Numbered from the stretch's first letter, positions 25,115-34,653 are shown. The stretch is 64,000 nucleotides of DNA from Nostoc sp. HK-01 (GCA_003990705.1 AP018318.1:6242001-6306000), one strand, 5' to 3'. The notes: a model not told the origin generated them from the sequence alone. Program-made: numbers and translations.

Positions 25115-27451
25115 GTGCGAATTCCGCTAGATTACTACCGAATTTTAGGACTACCGTTAGCGGCAAGTGAGGAACAGTTGCGACAAGCGTATAGCGATCG
25201 CATTGTACAATTGCCGCGACGGGAGTATTCTCAAGCAGCAATTGCTTCTCGTAAACAATTTATAGAAACAGCTTACGTGGTTTTATCCAATCCGAAAGAA
25301 CGTAGCAGTTACGATCAGCTTTATCTGTCCCACGCTTATGATCCTGATGGCACTGCTACAGCTACAGTTACAGCAGGCAAACGCACAGAGACTAATCGTG
25401 ATCTTGATAGCCAAGGTCTTAGTATTGAAATTCCCCAACAGGAATTAGTTGGTGCGTTATTAATCTTGCAAGAGCTAGGGGAATACGAGCTTGTACTAAA
25501 ACTAGGTAAAACATATCTAGCTAATCATAGTGTCACCTCTGCCAAAATCGGCACCAATCTCCTTGAAGAAGATTTTCTCGCAACTAGTGACCATCCTGAC
25601 ATTGTCTTGACTGTAGCTTTGGCTTGCCTAGAATTAGGTCGGGAACAGTGGCAACAAGGTTATTACGAAAATGCCGCAGTGTCTCTAGAATCTGGGCTAG
25701 AAATGCTGGCCAGTGAAGGGATATTTGCGAGTGTGCAGGCAGAAATCCAAGCTGATCTCTATAAATTGCGTCCTTATCGGGTTTTAGAATTACTCGCACT
25801 ACCTTTAGAAAAGACTGTACAACGCCACCAAGGCTTGGAATTGTTGCAAAGCATCCTGGAAGATCGTAGCGGTATTGATGGAACTAACAACGATCAATCG
25901 GGCTTAAGCATAGATGACTTTTTGCGATTTATTCAACAAATCCGCCACTACTTAACAGTCGCCGAACAACACAAGCTATTTGAAGCTGAAAGTAAGCGTC
26001 CATCTGCTGTAGCCACTTATTTAGCAGTTTATGCTTTGATTGCTAGAGGATTTGCTCAACGTCAACCAGCCCTAATTCGTCAAGCAAGACAAATGTTGAT
26101 GTATTTGGGCAAGCGCCAAGATGTACATCTAGAACAGTCACTCTGTGCGCTATTGTTGGGTCAAACCGAAGAAGCAACCCGTGTTTTGGAAATGAGCCAG
26201 GAGTATGAAGCCTTAGCTTTTATTCGGGAAAAATCCCAGGACTCTCCTGATTTGTTACCGGGGCTGTGTCTGTATGGTGAACAATGGTTACAAAATGAAG
26301 TTTTTCCCCATTTTCGTGATCTGTCAAGACAGCCAGCGGCGCTCAAAGATTACTTTGCCAACCCTCAAGTGCAGGCATATTTAGAAGCGCTACCAACTGA
26401 TGCAGAAACTAGCAACGAGTGGGGTGTAATTAATCGCCAACCTTTTGCTTCTCCACAATCTCAGAATCAGCATCCACAAAATCATTCTGCGGGAAATTCT
26501 CGCCAGAATCACGGAAAAATTCCTGATCTGGATTTACCAGAACCAAGTAACTATAAAGTACCTGATTATTCTAATTCGTCGTCGCTGCCTAGAACGAATC
26601 CACCACCTGCACCACCTACAGCTAATCATCATCAACCGCCAGAAATACCTGTAGCATCGTTTACGCAACCAGAGAGAATAAGCAGCACAACCAGCCATAA
26701 TCTCAATGGTAAAACTGCTACACCTCGTCCTACCCAAAAACGCAGACGGCGTAAGCCTCCTAGTCAACCTGTTAACCGAGAACATAGGTTAGATAATAAT
26801 CGCGATCGCCCGACGCGGCAACGGCGTACAGTCAGCAGCAGTCTAGATAGGAAAACCAGATTAGTCTGGACGGTATTTGCTTCCTTAGCGGGAATATTAG
26901 TCTTCTGGTTAATAGTGTCCACAACCTTTGGTTGGTTAAAAGATATCTTTTTCCCCCGTCCCGGTGTGGAAGGTCAACCTTTAGCCATCCAACTCAATCA
27001 ACCACCTGTAGAAATTCCTAACGGCTATAGCGATGTACTCCCACCGGATGGCCCTTTAACAGATCAAACAGCCGAAGAAGTGATTCAGACTTGGCTTTCT
27101 ACCAAAGCTATAGCTTTAGGCCCAAACCATGATGTTGACAGTTTAAACGGCATTTTGACTGGTTCATCTCTATCTCAATGGCGATTAATTGCCCAGCAAG
27201 ATAGAGCCGATAACCGCTATCGCAGGTACGACCACAGCGTTAAAGTAGAATTTGTGACTAAAAATGACTTAGACCCAAATCGCGCCGTCGTTTTAGCTAC
27301 TGTCAAAGAAGCAACACAGTTTTATGAAAACGCTCAGAAGAAAAAGTCTTCTAACGAAAGTTTGCGGGTTCGCTATGATTTAATTCGCCGAGAAGGTACG
27401 TGGCGAATTCAAAGTATGTATGTTGTGAATCAAATTAGTATGAGCTTTTAA
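25115..27451 (+). CDS. ftn2: Cell division protein Ftn2 (ZipN/ARC6 homologue)
   Basis: Ftn2/ZipN anchors FtsZ at the membrane and organises the cyanobacterial divisome; it is the ancestor of plastid ARC6. Residues 1-70 are the divergent DnaJ-like domain (MRIPLDYYRILGLPLAASEE, then ERSSYDQLYLSHAY). Residues ~100-440 are helical repeats. Residues ~450-585 are a Pro/Asn/His-rich, disordered linker ending in a basic stretch (RRRRKPPSQP). A single membrane helix follows near residue 590 (LVWTVFASLAGILVFWLIVS), and the periplasmic C-terminus has the ARC6-like IMS domain (AEEVIQTWLSTKAIALGPNH). The start GTG 25115 has GGGGAAG upstream. Confidence 0.96.
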   Translation: MRIPLDYYRILGLPLAASEEQLRQAYSDRIVQLPRREYSQAAIASRKQFIETAYVVLSNPKERSSYDQLYLSHAYDPDGTATATVTAGKRTETNRDLDSQGLSIEIPQQELVGALLILQELGEYELVLKLGKTYLANHSVTSAKIGTNLLEEDFLATSDHPDIVLTVALACLELGREQWQQGYYENAAVSLESGLEMLASEGIFASVQAEIQADLYKLRPYRVLELLALPLEKTVQRHQGLELLQSILEDRSGIDGTNNDQSGLSIDDFLRFIQQIRHYLTVAEQHKLFEAESKRPSAVATYLAVYALIARGFAQRQPALIRQARQMLMYLGKRQDVHLEQSLCALLLGQTEEATRVLEMSQEYEALAFIREKSQDSPDLLPGLCLYGEQWLQNEVFPHFRDLSRQPAALKDYFANPQVQAYLEALPTDAETSNEWGVINRQPFASPQSQNQHPQNHSAGNSRQNHGKIPDLDLPEPSNYKVPDYSNSSSLPRTNPPPAPPTANHHQPPEIPVASFTQPERISSTTSHNLNGKTATPRPTQKRRRRKPPSQPVNREHRLDNNRDRPTRQRRTVSSSLDRKTRLVWTVFASLAGILVFWLIVSTTFGWLKDIFFPRPGVEGQPLAIQLNQPPVEIPNGYSDVLPPDGPLTDQTAEEVIQTWLSTKAIALGPNHDVDSLNGILTGSSLSQWRLIAQQDRADNRYRRYDHSVKVEFVTKNDLDPNRAVVLATVKEATQFYENAQKKKSSNESLRVRYDLIRREGTWRIQSMYVVNQISMSF

Positions 27452-27779
27452 TGCCATTTAAACTTAATTAAGTGTGAATGAATTCTGCACTAGGTTAGGT
27501 CGCCAGATTGATCACAACTGTTGTAGAGATGTATACAAACATCTAGCAATCTGTTGCTTAATAGCAAACAAATTTGTTTGCTGTTTACGTCCTTTACGGA
27601 AATTTTATCAATCCCATAAAATTGCTATCTGTATATTTAGTTTAGTTAACTGAGATGAAAATAGTTGCAGTTTGTAACATTAATCCCAGAGCTTATTGCA
27701 GTTTGTAAATATTTTGTGTAACTGAAAGGAATATTCCTTTAGACTGAATCTCAATCGGAAAATATTGGGATCGAGGCAA
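27452..27779. other. Intergenic region with palindrome and direct repeats
   Basis: Contains a perfect 20-bp palindrome (AGCAAACAAATTTGTTTGCT, 27563-27582) that may be the ftn2 terminator, followed by two exact direct repeats TTGCAGTTTGTAA at 27665-27677 and 27696-27708. The repeats are 31 bp apart, about three helical turns, and lie upstream of the next gene, so they look like tandem protein-binding sites. Confidence 0.65.
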
Positions 27780-28100
27780 ATGCAGTCGATGAATTTTTTG
27801 TGTCATGAATTTGTAGTTGCTGTCTCATTTGGTGCTTGTATTCTTGGTTTAGTAATGCTTTGGGATGGTAAGCAACCAAAAGATGACATAGAAGAAACAG
27901 AGAAGATTTTATTTAGAATGAGTTTTTCTTACTGGCTCGTATACTGTGTTGCTTTTGCGTTAGAAAAAGTAATTTTACCTGATTGGGAATCTGTAATGGT
28001 TTCTTTGAAAATCACAACAGCACTGTCATATTTTTTAACTTTTTCTTGTATTTTGAGTTTACCGCTACATAAATTTGCAGTACATAGAGTTGAAGAATAG
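27780..28100 (+). CDS. Small membrane protein of unknown function
   Basis: A 106-residue protein from ATG 27780, with GAGG at 27773. Three hydrophobic segments are visible: near residues 10-30 (FVVAVSFGACILGLVMLW), 52-75 (YWLVYCVAFALEKVILP) and 78-98 (ALSYFLTFSCILSLPL). I do not recognise a family. The tandem repeats in its upstream region hint at regulation. It is not in an operon. Confidence 0.6.
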   Translation: MQSMNFLCHEFVVAVSFGACILGLVMLWDGKQPKDDIEETEKILFRMSFSYWLVYCVAFALEKVILPDWESVMVSLKITTALSYFLTFSCILSLPLHKFAVHRVEE

Positions 28101-28158
28101 CCAGATCAAGTATGAAGTGTGAAATGGAATCAACTAGACACAAACGGACTAGTAACTT

Positions 28159-28491
28159 TTAAGTTGATTTATGTTTCATGGCGATCGCAATAGCGGTTTG
28201 TAGTTCATCCTGAACTAAACTAGTCAGGATGAACACCTCTTGTACAGTTTTACCTTGTCTAGCGATGACTTTATAACCGCCGCGAATTGGTACAGATATA
28301 CGCAATTGCATTTTCGGACTATGACCTCTCACCCTGCCAATTACGCCTGGGGTAACAGTATAAATGCCATCTTGCTGACAGAGAAGTTCTAAAATACGGA
28401 TAAGACCGGGAAGATGGGTAGAGTGATTCCAGACTAGTCTGCCATCTTTGCGGTTATTTGGTTTTTGGGAATCTGGCTGAGATTTATTCAT
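28159..28491 (-). CDS. DUF2103 predicted metal-binding protein
   Basis: About 110 residues from ATG 28491. The core KDGRLVWNHSTHLPGLIRIL is the DUF2103 signature with two His, followed by CQQDGIYTVTPGVIGRVRGH and LRISVPIRGGYKVIARQGKT. It is a small, basic protein of unknown function. It is 5 bp after clpS and must be co-transcribed with it, so it may have a role near the Clp protease, which is inference only. Confidence 0.85.
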   Translation of the reverse strand: MNKSQPDSQKPNNRKDGRLVWNHSTHLPGLIRILELLCQQDGIYTVTPGVIGRVRGHSPKMQLRISVPIRGGYKVIARQGKTVQEVFILTSLVQDELQTAIAIAMKHKST

Positions 28492-28496
28492 GATAA

Positions 28497-28823
28497 CTAA
28501 GCTGCTTCTAGGGGAGCCATTGTTAAACCGGCTCGTCGCAGCTGTTGGTGATACAATTCTGCTGGTTCTTGGGGGCCTACCCACACGATCGCTTGTCCTT
28601 CGTAATGTATCTGATTAGTTAAATCCCAAGCGCGATCGCTGGTCATATTCGGGATATACTTCATCAAACACTCAGCGACATGTTGAAAAGTATTGAAGTC
28701 ATCGTTTAAAACGATAACTTTGTAATTAGGATACGGTTTACTAATAGTTTGACTAGACCGTTCAGGCGTAACAGTTGGTGCGGTACCCATCCCGTACACA
28801 GCTGCTGAAAGTCTTGTAAGCAT
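28497..28823 (-). CDS. clpS: ClpS adaptor for the Clp protease
   Basis: ClpS delivers N-degron substrates to the ClpC/ClpP protease. The core is intact: PYPNYKVIVLNDDFNTFQHV (the N-degron pocket with NDDFNT), AECLMKYIPNMTSDRAWDLT, NQIHYEGQAIVWVGPQEPAE and the C-terminal LTMAPLE. It is 108 aa if started at ATG 28823; a second ATG at 28790 (MGTAPTVTPERSS) would trim 11 residues and is equally likely. Cyanobacteria carry more than one ClpS; this one has the NDDFNT pocket. Confidence 0.95.
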   Translation of the reverse strand: MLTRLSAAVYGMGTAPTVTPERSSQTISKPYPNYKVIVLNDDFNTFQHVAECLMKYIPNMTSDRAWDLTNQIHYEGQAIVWVGPQEPAELYHQQLRRAGLTMAPLEAA

Positions 28824-29229
28824 AAGACAGTTAGCTACCAGGATTTTACAAAACTACATTATAAATAAATAGTTTAGTCCATAGAACGTATGAAACGTTG
28901 TCTTTTAAGCTGTTGACTCTGGACTGTTAACCAAAAATAGATAAACCTAGCAGGTAGCACATCACAAACCGCCTGCTAGGAGATAAAAATCTATATCTCG
29001 CCATGTTTGAAGGGTAGAGCTTATTTGTAATTAATAATGCCTATCCTTAGTTAGAATAACCAAATTGCTGAGACAACAGGGTTAAGAAAAGTCAATCAAT
29101 TAGTTAACTCTTGGAAAAAGGGAATAGGTTCCCGACTGCCCCAATGATGGCAAGATCATAAAGCGAACAATACCTCATAATATTAAACAGGCGCTTCATA
29201 CTTCTTAACTATTTAGTTTTATTAGAACA
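28824..29229. other. Intergenic region with a 9-bp stem-loop
   Basis: About 400 bp between divergent clpS and ubiD. It contains CCTAGCAGG (28946-28954) and CCTGCTAGG (28972-28980), exact reverse complements around a 17-nt loop. The hairpin lies about 250 bp before ubiD and may be part of its leader or a small RNA. No reading frame seen. Confidence 0.6.
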
Positions 29230-30738
29230 ATGGCGAGAGATTTGCGGGGATTCATCAAAATTTTAGAAGAAAGAGGGCAATTACGGCGGATTTCTGCCTT
29301 AGTTGACCCAGAATTAGAAATTGCGGAGATTTCTAACCGGATGCTGCAAAAAGGCGGGCCGGGGTTGTTGTTTGAAAATGTCAAAGGTGCTTCTTTCCCG
29401 GTAGCGGTGAATTTGCTGGGGACTGTGGAACGAATATGCTGGTCGATGAATATGCAGCATCCGCAGGAGTTAGAAACTCTGGGGAAAAAGCTGAGTATGC
29501 TACAGCAACCGAAACCACCGAAAAAGATTTCTCAGGCGATAGATTTTGGTAAAGTGCTGTTTGATGTCATCAAAGCCAAACCCGGAAGAGACTTTTTTCC
29601 CGCTTGTCAGCAAGTGGTAATTCCAGGCGATGATTTGGATTTAAATACTTTACCCTTGATTCGTCCTTATCCTGGTGATGCTGGCAAGATTATCACCTTG
29701 GGGTTGGTAATTACCAAAGATTGCGAGACAGGTACACCAAATGTTGGTGTTTATCGCTTGCAACTGCAATCGAAAAATACCATGACGGTTCATTGGTTAT
29801 CGGTGCGGGGTGGGGCCAGACACTTGCGAAAAGCGGCAGAACGTGGGAAGAAATTAGAGATAGCGATCGCCCTTGGTGTTGATCCACTAATTATCATGGC
29901 AGCTGCTACACCCATTCCAGTAGATTTATCAGAATGGTTATTTGCTGGGTTATATGGTGGTTCTGGTGTGCAGTTGGCAAAGTGTAAAACTGTTGATTTA
30001 GAAGTTCCCGCTGATTCGGAATTTGTGTTAGAAGGGACAATTACCCCAGGGGAAGTTTTACCAGACGGGCCTTTTGGCGACCACATGGGTTATTACGGCG
30101 GCGTGGAAGATTCGCCTTTAATTCGCTTCCAGTGTATGACGCATCGCAAAGACCCGATTTATTTAACCACATTTAGCGGTCGTCCACCCAAAGAAGAAGC
30201 GATGATGGCGATCGCACTTAATCGGATATATACCCCAATTTTACGCCAACAAGTCTCAGAAATTGTCGATTTTTTCTTGCCAATGGAAGCTTTGAGTTAC
30301 AAAGCCGCAATTATTTCCATTGATAAAGCCTATCCCGGACAAGCACGCCGCGCCGCTTTAGCCTTTTGGAGTGCTTTACCACAATTTACCTACACCAAAT
30401 TTGTGATTGTCGTTGATAAAGATATCAATATCCGCGACCCCCGACAAGTTGTTTGGGCAATCAGTTCTAAAGTTGATCCCACCCGTGATGTGTTTATTCT
30501 GCCAAATACACCCTTTGATACCTTAGATTTTGCCAGTGAAAAAATTGGTTTAGGTGGACGGATGGGAATTGATGCTACTACCAAAATTCCCCCAGAAACC
30601 GAACATGAATGGGGCGCACCACTAGAATCAGATCCAGATATTGCTGCAATGGTAGACAGAAAATGGGCAGAATATGGTTTAGGAGATTTACAGTTAGGAG
30701 AAGTTGATCCTAACTTATTTGGTTATGACATGAAATGA
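29230..30738 (+). CDS. ubiD: UbiD-family decarboxylase
   Basis: A 502-residue prenylated-FMN-dependent decarboxylase. In cyanobacteria UbiD probably decarboxylates 4-hydroxy-3-solanesylbenzoate for plastoquinone synthesis. Seen: MARDLRGFIKILEERGQLRR, GPGLLFENVKGASFPVAVNL, GVYRLQLQSKNTMTVHWLSV, EGTITPGEVLPDGPFGDHMG with YYGG and PPKEEAMMAIALNR, and the C-terminal SEKIGLGGRMGIDATTK. The prFMN-making partner UbiX is not in the window. A clear terminator follows. Confidence 0.95.
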   Translation: MARDLRGFIKILEERGQLRRISALVDPELEIAEISNRMLQKGGPGLLFENVKGASFPVAVNLLGTVERICWSMNMQHPQELETLGKKLSMLQQPKPPKKISQAIDFGKVLFDVIKAKPGRDFFPACQQVVIPGDDLDLNTLPLIRPYPGDAGKIITLGLVITKDCETGTPNVGVYRLQLQSKNTMTVHWLSVRGGARHLRKAAERGKKLEIAIALGVDPLIIMAAATPIPVDLSEWLFAGLYGGSGVQLAKCKTVDLEVPADSEFVLEGTITPGEVLPDGPFGDHMGYYGGVEDSPLIRFQCMTHRKDPIYLTTFSGRPPKEEAMMAIALNRIYTPILRQQVSEIVDFFLPMEALSYKAAIISIDKAYPGQARRAALAFWSALPQFTYTKFVIVVDKDINIRDPRQVVWAISSKVDPTRDVFILPNTPFDTLDFASEKIGLGGRMGIDATTKIPPETEHEWGAPLESDPDIAAMVDRKWAEYGLGDLQLGEVDPNLFGYDMK

Positions 30739-30769
30739 GTTTTAGGAAATAAAAGATAATACTGTATTT

Positions 30770-30796
30770 TCCTACCTGATTCAGGTAGGATTTTTT
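30770..30796 (+). terminator. Rho-independent terminator of ubiD
   Basis: Arms TCCTACCTGA (30770-30779) and TCAGGTAGGA (30781-30790) are exact reverse complements, directly followed by six T. It separates ubiD from the convergent oxygenase gene. Confidence 0.92.
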
Positions 30797-30799
30797 CTA

Positions 30800-31678
30800 T
30801 CAATCAAAAGCTGGCGAACATAACCGAATATAAATCTCTCTTTTATCATCTGTAAATGCGCGTCTCCCGTGCATAATTCTTGTATTATCTATCATTAAAA
30901 TATCTCCTTTTTTCCAGGCAATATTTGTAGTTAGTTTTTCAGCAATTAGATTTAGTTCAGCAATAACCTCAGCCGGAATTTCTGAATCATCCTCAAATTT
31001 CAGAACTTCAGGATTTAACTGCATTGTTGGCAAAAGGCTATTAATAAAAGCTTGGTATTTACCACATTTACTAGTACTTACTGCGAAAAAAATATATTCA
31101 ATACGAATTGATTCATCTGGGTATATATGGAGATAAGTATAATTATGATTACAAATTTCTTTAAGTGTATTAATATCTTCTGTTTTGTATTTTTTCTGCC
31201 ATTCTGCTTTATCCATCAGCACACTAAATTTCAATTTCTTCTGAAGAAATAAACTTTTTAGCTCATCACTAAGAGCTTCAAAAAATTGCCTACCATCACA
31301 GACAGTTGTTTCACCATTTTCGGAGGCGGGGTGAGCGCAGAAAAACCACAACATCAATGGTATCTGCTTTTGGTAGTACATTTCCCCATGTAACTTAATA
31401 TCAAATTGATAATCGTTCACACTTAAAATAGTTTTGTCACCATTAATAACCCGTCTATTGAAAGCACCGCCAGCATAATCAATAAAATCTGTACTAAATA
31501 AATTAGTAAACTCTCTAAAAATACTCGTATCAGTTGTGAATCCTCGAAAGAGTAACACACCATAATACTTAAATAGACTGATAATTTCTGCTTTATTAAG
31601 GTCTAGAATGTTTTTGCAATTACTATTAATAATTTGCTGACCTATGGTTGCTGAGATTGGCTGTTTAGACAAATTCAT
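30800..31678 (-). CDS. TauD/TfdA-family Fe(II)/2-oxoglutarate oxygenase
   Basis: About 292 residues from ATG 31678. It has the double-stranded beta-helix of TauD/TfdA enzymes: YYGVLLFRGFTT near the start, the Fe ligands KLHGEMYYQ (His97 and Glu99, an H-x-E rather than the commoner H-x-D) and the distal NTRIMHGRRAF (His270), with Arg residues in KREIYIRL for the 2-oxoglutarate carboxylate. Residue 105-120 (PLMLWFFCAHPASENGETTV) matches the family. The H-x-E variant is seen in clavaminate-synthase-like hydroxylases of secondary metabolism. It is more AT-rich than its neighbours and stands alone, so it may have been acquired. Substrate unknown. Confidence 0.88.
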   Translation of the reverse strand: MNLSKQPISATIGQQIINSNCKNILDLNKAEIISLFKYYGVLLFRGFTTDTSIFREFTNLFSTDFIDYAGGAFNRRVINGDKTILSVNDYQFDIKLHGEMYYQKQIPLMLWFFCAHPASENGETTVCDGRQFFEALSDELKSLFLQKKLKFSVLMDKAEWQKKYKTEDINTLKEICNHNYTYLHIYPDESIRIEYIFFAVSTSKCGKYQAFINSLLPTMQLNPEVLKFEDDSEIPAEVIAELNLIAEKLTTNIAWKKGDILMIDNTRIMHGRRAFTDDKREIYIRLCSPAFD

Positions 31679-31909
31679 ATAATTCAAGCAAAACAATTTG
31701 TACTATTTTTTATTGCTGTAGACTCTTGATGAGTATTTCGCGTCTATCAGAGAATAGCGGCAATTGATTTATGATTAACTACAGACATTATTCTAATTAT
31801 AACTAATCGATGCCATCTTGTAAGAAAGTTAAATCTAAATGATATAACTCCAAACATAAGTTATAAATAAAGCAGATTTTCTCGCCAGTCTAGTAAAAAT
31901 AAAGTAAAT

Positions 31910-32449
31910 ATGCAGAAAAACATCTATTATTCCCTATCAAAACTAGTAGTTACATTAGGGCTTACGAGTATAAGTGTATTTGTAAATACCGGAGTCTTTG
32001 AGCAAATTGTTTTCGCAAAATCAATTAATGTTAAAAAATGCGACATTTCCGCTTATGTGACTGATCCAGATCCGCAAGGCTTAAATGTGCGGACTGGTGC
32101 AAGTTTGCGGCACAAAATATTGGGACAAATACCCATCAACGAAACAGTTCAGATTATTGCAACTGCCAAAAATTGGGTAAAAATTACGAATGCAAGTGCT
32201 GGTTTTTCTGGAACAGGATGGGTATCTGTAGCAAAATTAGGCTTATCAAGTCGTGGTTATGCTACTAATGGTGTGAATCTTTACGCTAGTGCTAATCAGC
32301 AAAGCTTAAAAATAGGCAAGGTTCCAGCTAATGCGACCATGAAATTATTAGGCTGTGAAGGAGATTGGGCGCAAGTAGAATATCAAGGTCGCAAGGGTTG
32401 GTTAGTGAAAGAAGATCAGTGCGGTGCAGCCTTAACAAGTTGTTCGTAA
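31910..32449 (+). CDS. Secreted SH3b-domain protein
   Basis: A 179-residue protein with an N-terminal signal-like segment (LVVTLGLTSISVFVNTGVFE; cleavage probably near IVFAKS) followed by two bacterial SH3 repeats: DPDPQGLNVRTGASLRHKIL with TAKNWVKI, and NGVNLYASANQQSLKIGKVP with LGCEGDWAQVEYQGRKGWLV. Such domains bind cell-wall peptides. Four Cys may form disulfides outside. It precedes a LysM/M23 wall hydrolase by 116 bp, which fits a shared cell-wall role. Confidence 0.88.
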   Translation: MQKNIYYSLSKLVVTLGLTSISVFVNTGVFEQIVFAKSINVKKCDISAYVTDPDPQGLNVRTGASLRHKILGQIPINETVQIIATAKNWVKITNASAGFSGTGWVSVAKLGLSSRGYATNGVNLYASANQQSLKIGKVPANATMKLLGCEGDWAQVEYQGRKGWLVKEDQCGAALTSCS

Positions 32450-32565
32450 TGCAGACGCAGCCTGGGCAAATGAAATGTTACAGGATAAAGGATTACGCTC
32501 AACAGCCGACAGTCCAGAAATCCCCAACTAAAATTTAAAGTTAGGGATTCTCTTAACTTAGACTC

Positions 32566-33456
32566 ATGACATTTTCTGCTCGTTTGCTTTTGCTTTGTAG
32601 CCTAGTCAATACATTAGGACTAGCATTCACACTGCCAAACTTAGAAATAGCTCAGGCGCAAGCCGCTAACTGTCCGACTCCGGCGTTAAATCGCTTTCAG
32701 CGCCATAAAGTTGCTCGTGGCGAAACATTAGAGAGCATAGCACAAAGCTACAATCTTGCTCCCGAAACACTCATTGTCATGAACCCGAATGTGAATAATG
32801 GGCGTGTGAGCGTGGGTAGTGAATTGCAAATACCCCCCTACAACGGCATTGTTGTAGAAGTGCCGAGTGGGCAAAATTGGCGAGAAATAGCAGCAAAATA
32901 TAAAGTCCGTCCTGATGCACTATTTGAAATTAATGGTTGTCAACAAAACCCTAAAATTGTCTTTGTACCGGGGTTAAATTGGTTGCCAAATCCTCCGCAA
33001 ACAACATCTCTAATACCAGCAAATTCAAATACACAAAGCCGTGTGTCCATCAGTGGCTATCCTTTAACGCAAGCTACAACGGTAGGGTTAGGGTATGGTT
33101 GGCAGATTAATCCCAAAAATGGAGAGGTGTTTTTTCACAGTGGTGTAGATTTGTTAGCCGCAGTGGGTAGTCCGGTAGAGGCGATCGCACCTGGTAATGT
33201 AGTATTTGCTCAAGAGCAAGGTAGTTATGGTCAATTGGTGATTGTTAACCACAGTGGCGGAATGCAAAGCCGCTATGCTCATCTTGGTACTATTAAGGTG
33301 AAGGTCGGTCAGCAAGTCAAGACCGGAGATTTATTAGGAACTGTAGGAACAACTGGCGAACCTTCTGCTAAAGAGCCTCATCTCCATTTTGAAATGCGTT
33401 CTAGTTCATCTCAGGGATGGGTGGCGCAAGATCCTAAGAGTTATTTGAGGAAGTGA
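32566..33456 (+). CDS. LysM and M23-family peptidoglycan endopeptidase
   Basis: A 296-residue secreted wall hydrolase. There is a signal peptide at 1-~32 (LLLLCSLVNTLGLAFTLP...AQA). LysM repeats follow: HKVARGETLESIAQSYNLAP near residue 48, and a second, weaker one at VVEVPSGQNWREIAAKYKVR near residue 105. Residues ~180-296 are a peptidase M23 (LytM) domain with zinc ligands in FFHSGVDLLA (HxxxD) and the HLHFE motif near the end, so it should be active. It is oriented with the SH3b protein before it. Confidence 0.94.
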   Translation: MTFSARLLLLCSLVNTLGLAFTLPNLEIAQAQAANCPTPALNRFQRHKVARGETLESIAQSYNLAPETLIVMNPNVNNGRVSVGSELQIPPYNGIVVEVPSGQNWREIAAKYKVRPDALFEINGCQQNPKIVFVPGLNWLPNPPQTTSLIPANSNTQSRVSISGYPLTQATTVGLGYGWQINPKNGEVFFHSGVDLLAAVGSPVEAIAPGNVVFAQEQGSYGQLVIVNHSGGMQSRYAHLGTIKVKVGQQVKTGDLLGTVGTTGEPSAKEPHLHFEMRSSSSQGWVAQDPKSYLRK

Positions 33457-33512
33457 TTAACGCAGAGTGGCACGGAGATTGACGCAAAGGAGCGCAAAGA
33501 GGAGATGGAGAA

Positions 33513-34535
33513 TTAGATCAAATCGGTTGTTTTAATGATGTGCATCCCGGCTTCAGCAAACCTCGAAAAAGCTGCGTCTGCTTGTTCGGTATAATCTACA
33601 ACTCCTGGAACTACAACCGGGGAGGTGGAATCTTCTAAGAGATAAACTTTTTTGGCAAGGGTAGCATCTACCTGTTTAATTTCTGTTAATAAATCGTCAA
33701 TTGTCCAGGCCACACAATGGCTTTTTGCTTGACCGCCAATAATCACTACATCAAATTCTAAAAGTTGTTTGATGAGTTTTGTATTCTTGTGGGCGAGGGG
33801 ATTTTGATCGTAGCCAATTAACACTTCTGGACGTAATATGGAATAATTTTCTGTTAAGGCATTCTCACCTTTGAGTTCAAATTGTGTTTGGCTTTGACGG
33901 GCAATACCATGAAAGAATATTGCTTCTTCCACAGAAGAAACTAAAGCATGACCAATTCCACCTAACATAGAATGGTAAGGCCAAACAATCAGCGGATATT
34001 TACCATTTTGACTTAGCTGATTAACGTAGTGATAAGCTTGTTTTTCTAATAGTTCGTAGTCGCCATTGGCGATGCTGACAACTGCGGGGTTAACTTTCCA
34101 AATACCTTGGTTAATATCGGCTGGAGTAATATTAGTGGCGGCTGGTATTGGGTGTTTTCCTTCAGCATTCACCCAAAAAATCGGGTGAAAAATTTGCATT
34201 GCTGTATGTGTATCTAGGGTAGGAATAATTGTGGTAATTTTGCCTAAGTTGCGATAGATGAATTCACATAATCGCTGATTATCTTCAACTGCTGCTTGTC
34301 CAGATTTGCCCCCAACAAATAATTCAAATCCTGGAATACAAAAGGTATTTTGAACATCAATTAATAGTAGACAAATTCGAGTTTTATCGGCAGATGATGG
34401 TGAAATATTATATTGCTTCGCCCAATTTTCGGCTGTGTCTGCACATTCTTGGTAGGGTACGCGCCAAACTTCGCCGACTTTATTGGGGTTGAAGTGGGGG
34501 GGGATAGGTAGTGTCTGTGGAATTGCTGTGTTCAT
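33513..34535 (-). CDS. Isochorismatase/nicotinamidase-fold cysteine hydrolase
   Basis: A 340-residue member of the cysteine hydrolase family. The catalytic triad positions are seen as Asp in ICLLLIDVQNTFCIPGFELF, Lys probably in GIWKVNPA, and the nucleophilic Cys in VVIIGGQAKSHCVAWTIDDL. It is longer than typical nicotinamidases because of an extra central part (VNQLSQNGKYPLIVWPYHSM and VEEAIFFHGIARQSQTQFEL), so it belongs to a distinct, larger subgroup. Substrate unknown; it could be an amidase acting on nicotinamide-like compounds. No operon partners. Confidence 0.87.
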   Translation of the reverse strand: MNTAIPQTLPIPPHFNPNKVGEVWRVPYQECADTAENWAKQYNISPSSADKTRICLLLIDVQNTFCIPGFELFVGGKSGQAAVEDNQRLCEFIYRNLGKITTIIPTLDTHTAMQIFHPIFWVNAEGKHPIPAATNITPADINQGIWKVNPAVVSIANGDYELLEKQAYHYVNQLSQNGKYPLIVWPYHSMLGGIGHALVSSVEEAIFFHGIARQSQTQFELKGENALTENYSILRPEVLIGYDQNPLAHKNTKLIKQLLEFDVVIIGGQAKSHCVAWTIDDLLTEIKQVDATLAKKVYLLEDSTSPVVVPGVVDYTEQADAAFSRFAEAGMHIIKTTDLI

Positions 34536-34653
34536 AGTTTAGCTAGTGGTAAATGCGATTGAATTTCTGCTGCTGTGATAGCCGAATATTTTCATAAAGT
34601 CAACGCTTTTAACGCCGCAAGCAATAAACATGAATAAAATATATTACGGAGAA

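Noticed and set aside
32450-32539. A short frame after the SH3b gene (ADAAWANEMLQDKGLRSTAD)
   Set aside because: It has no start codon of its own and no recognisable family; possibly a trace of an earlier C-terminus, but this cannot be supported.
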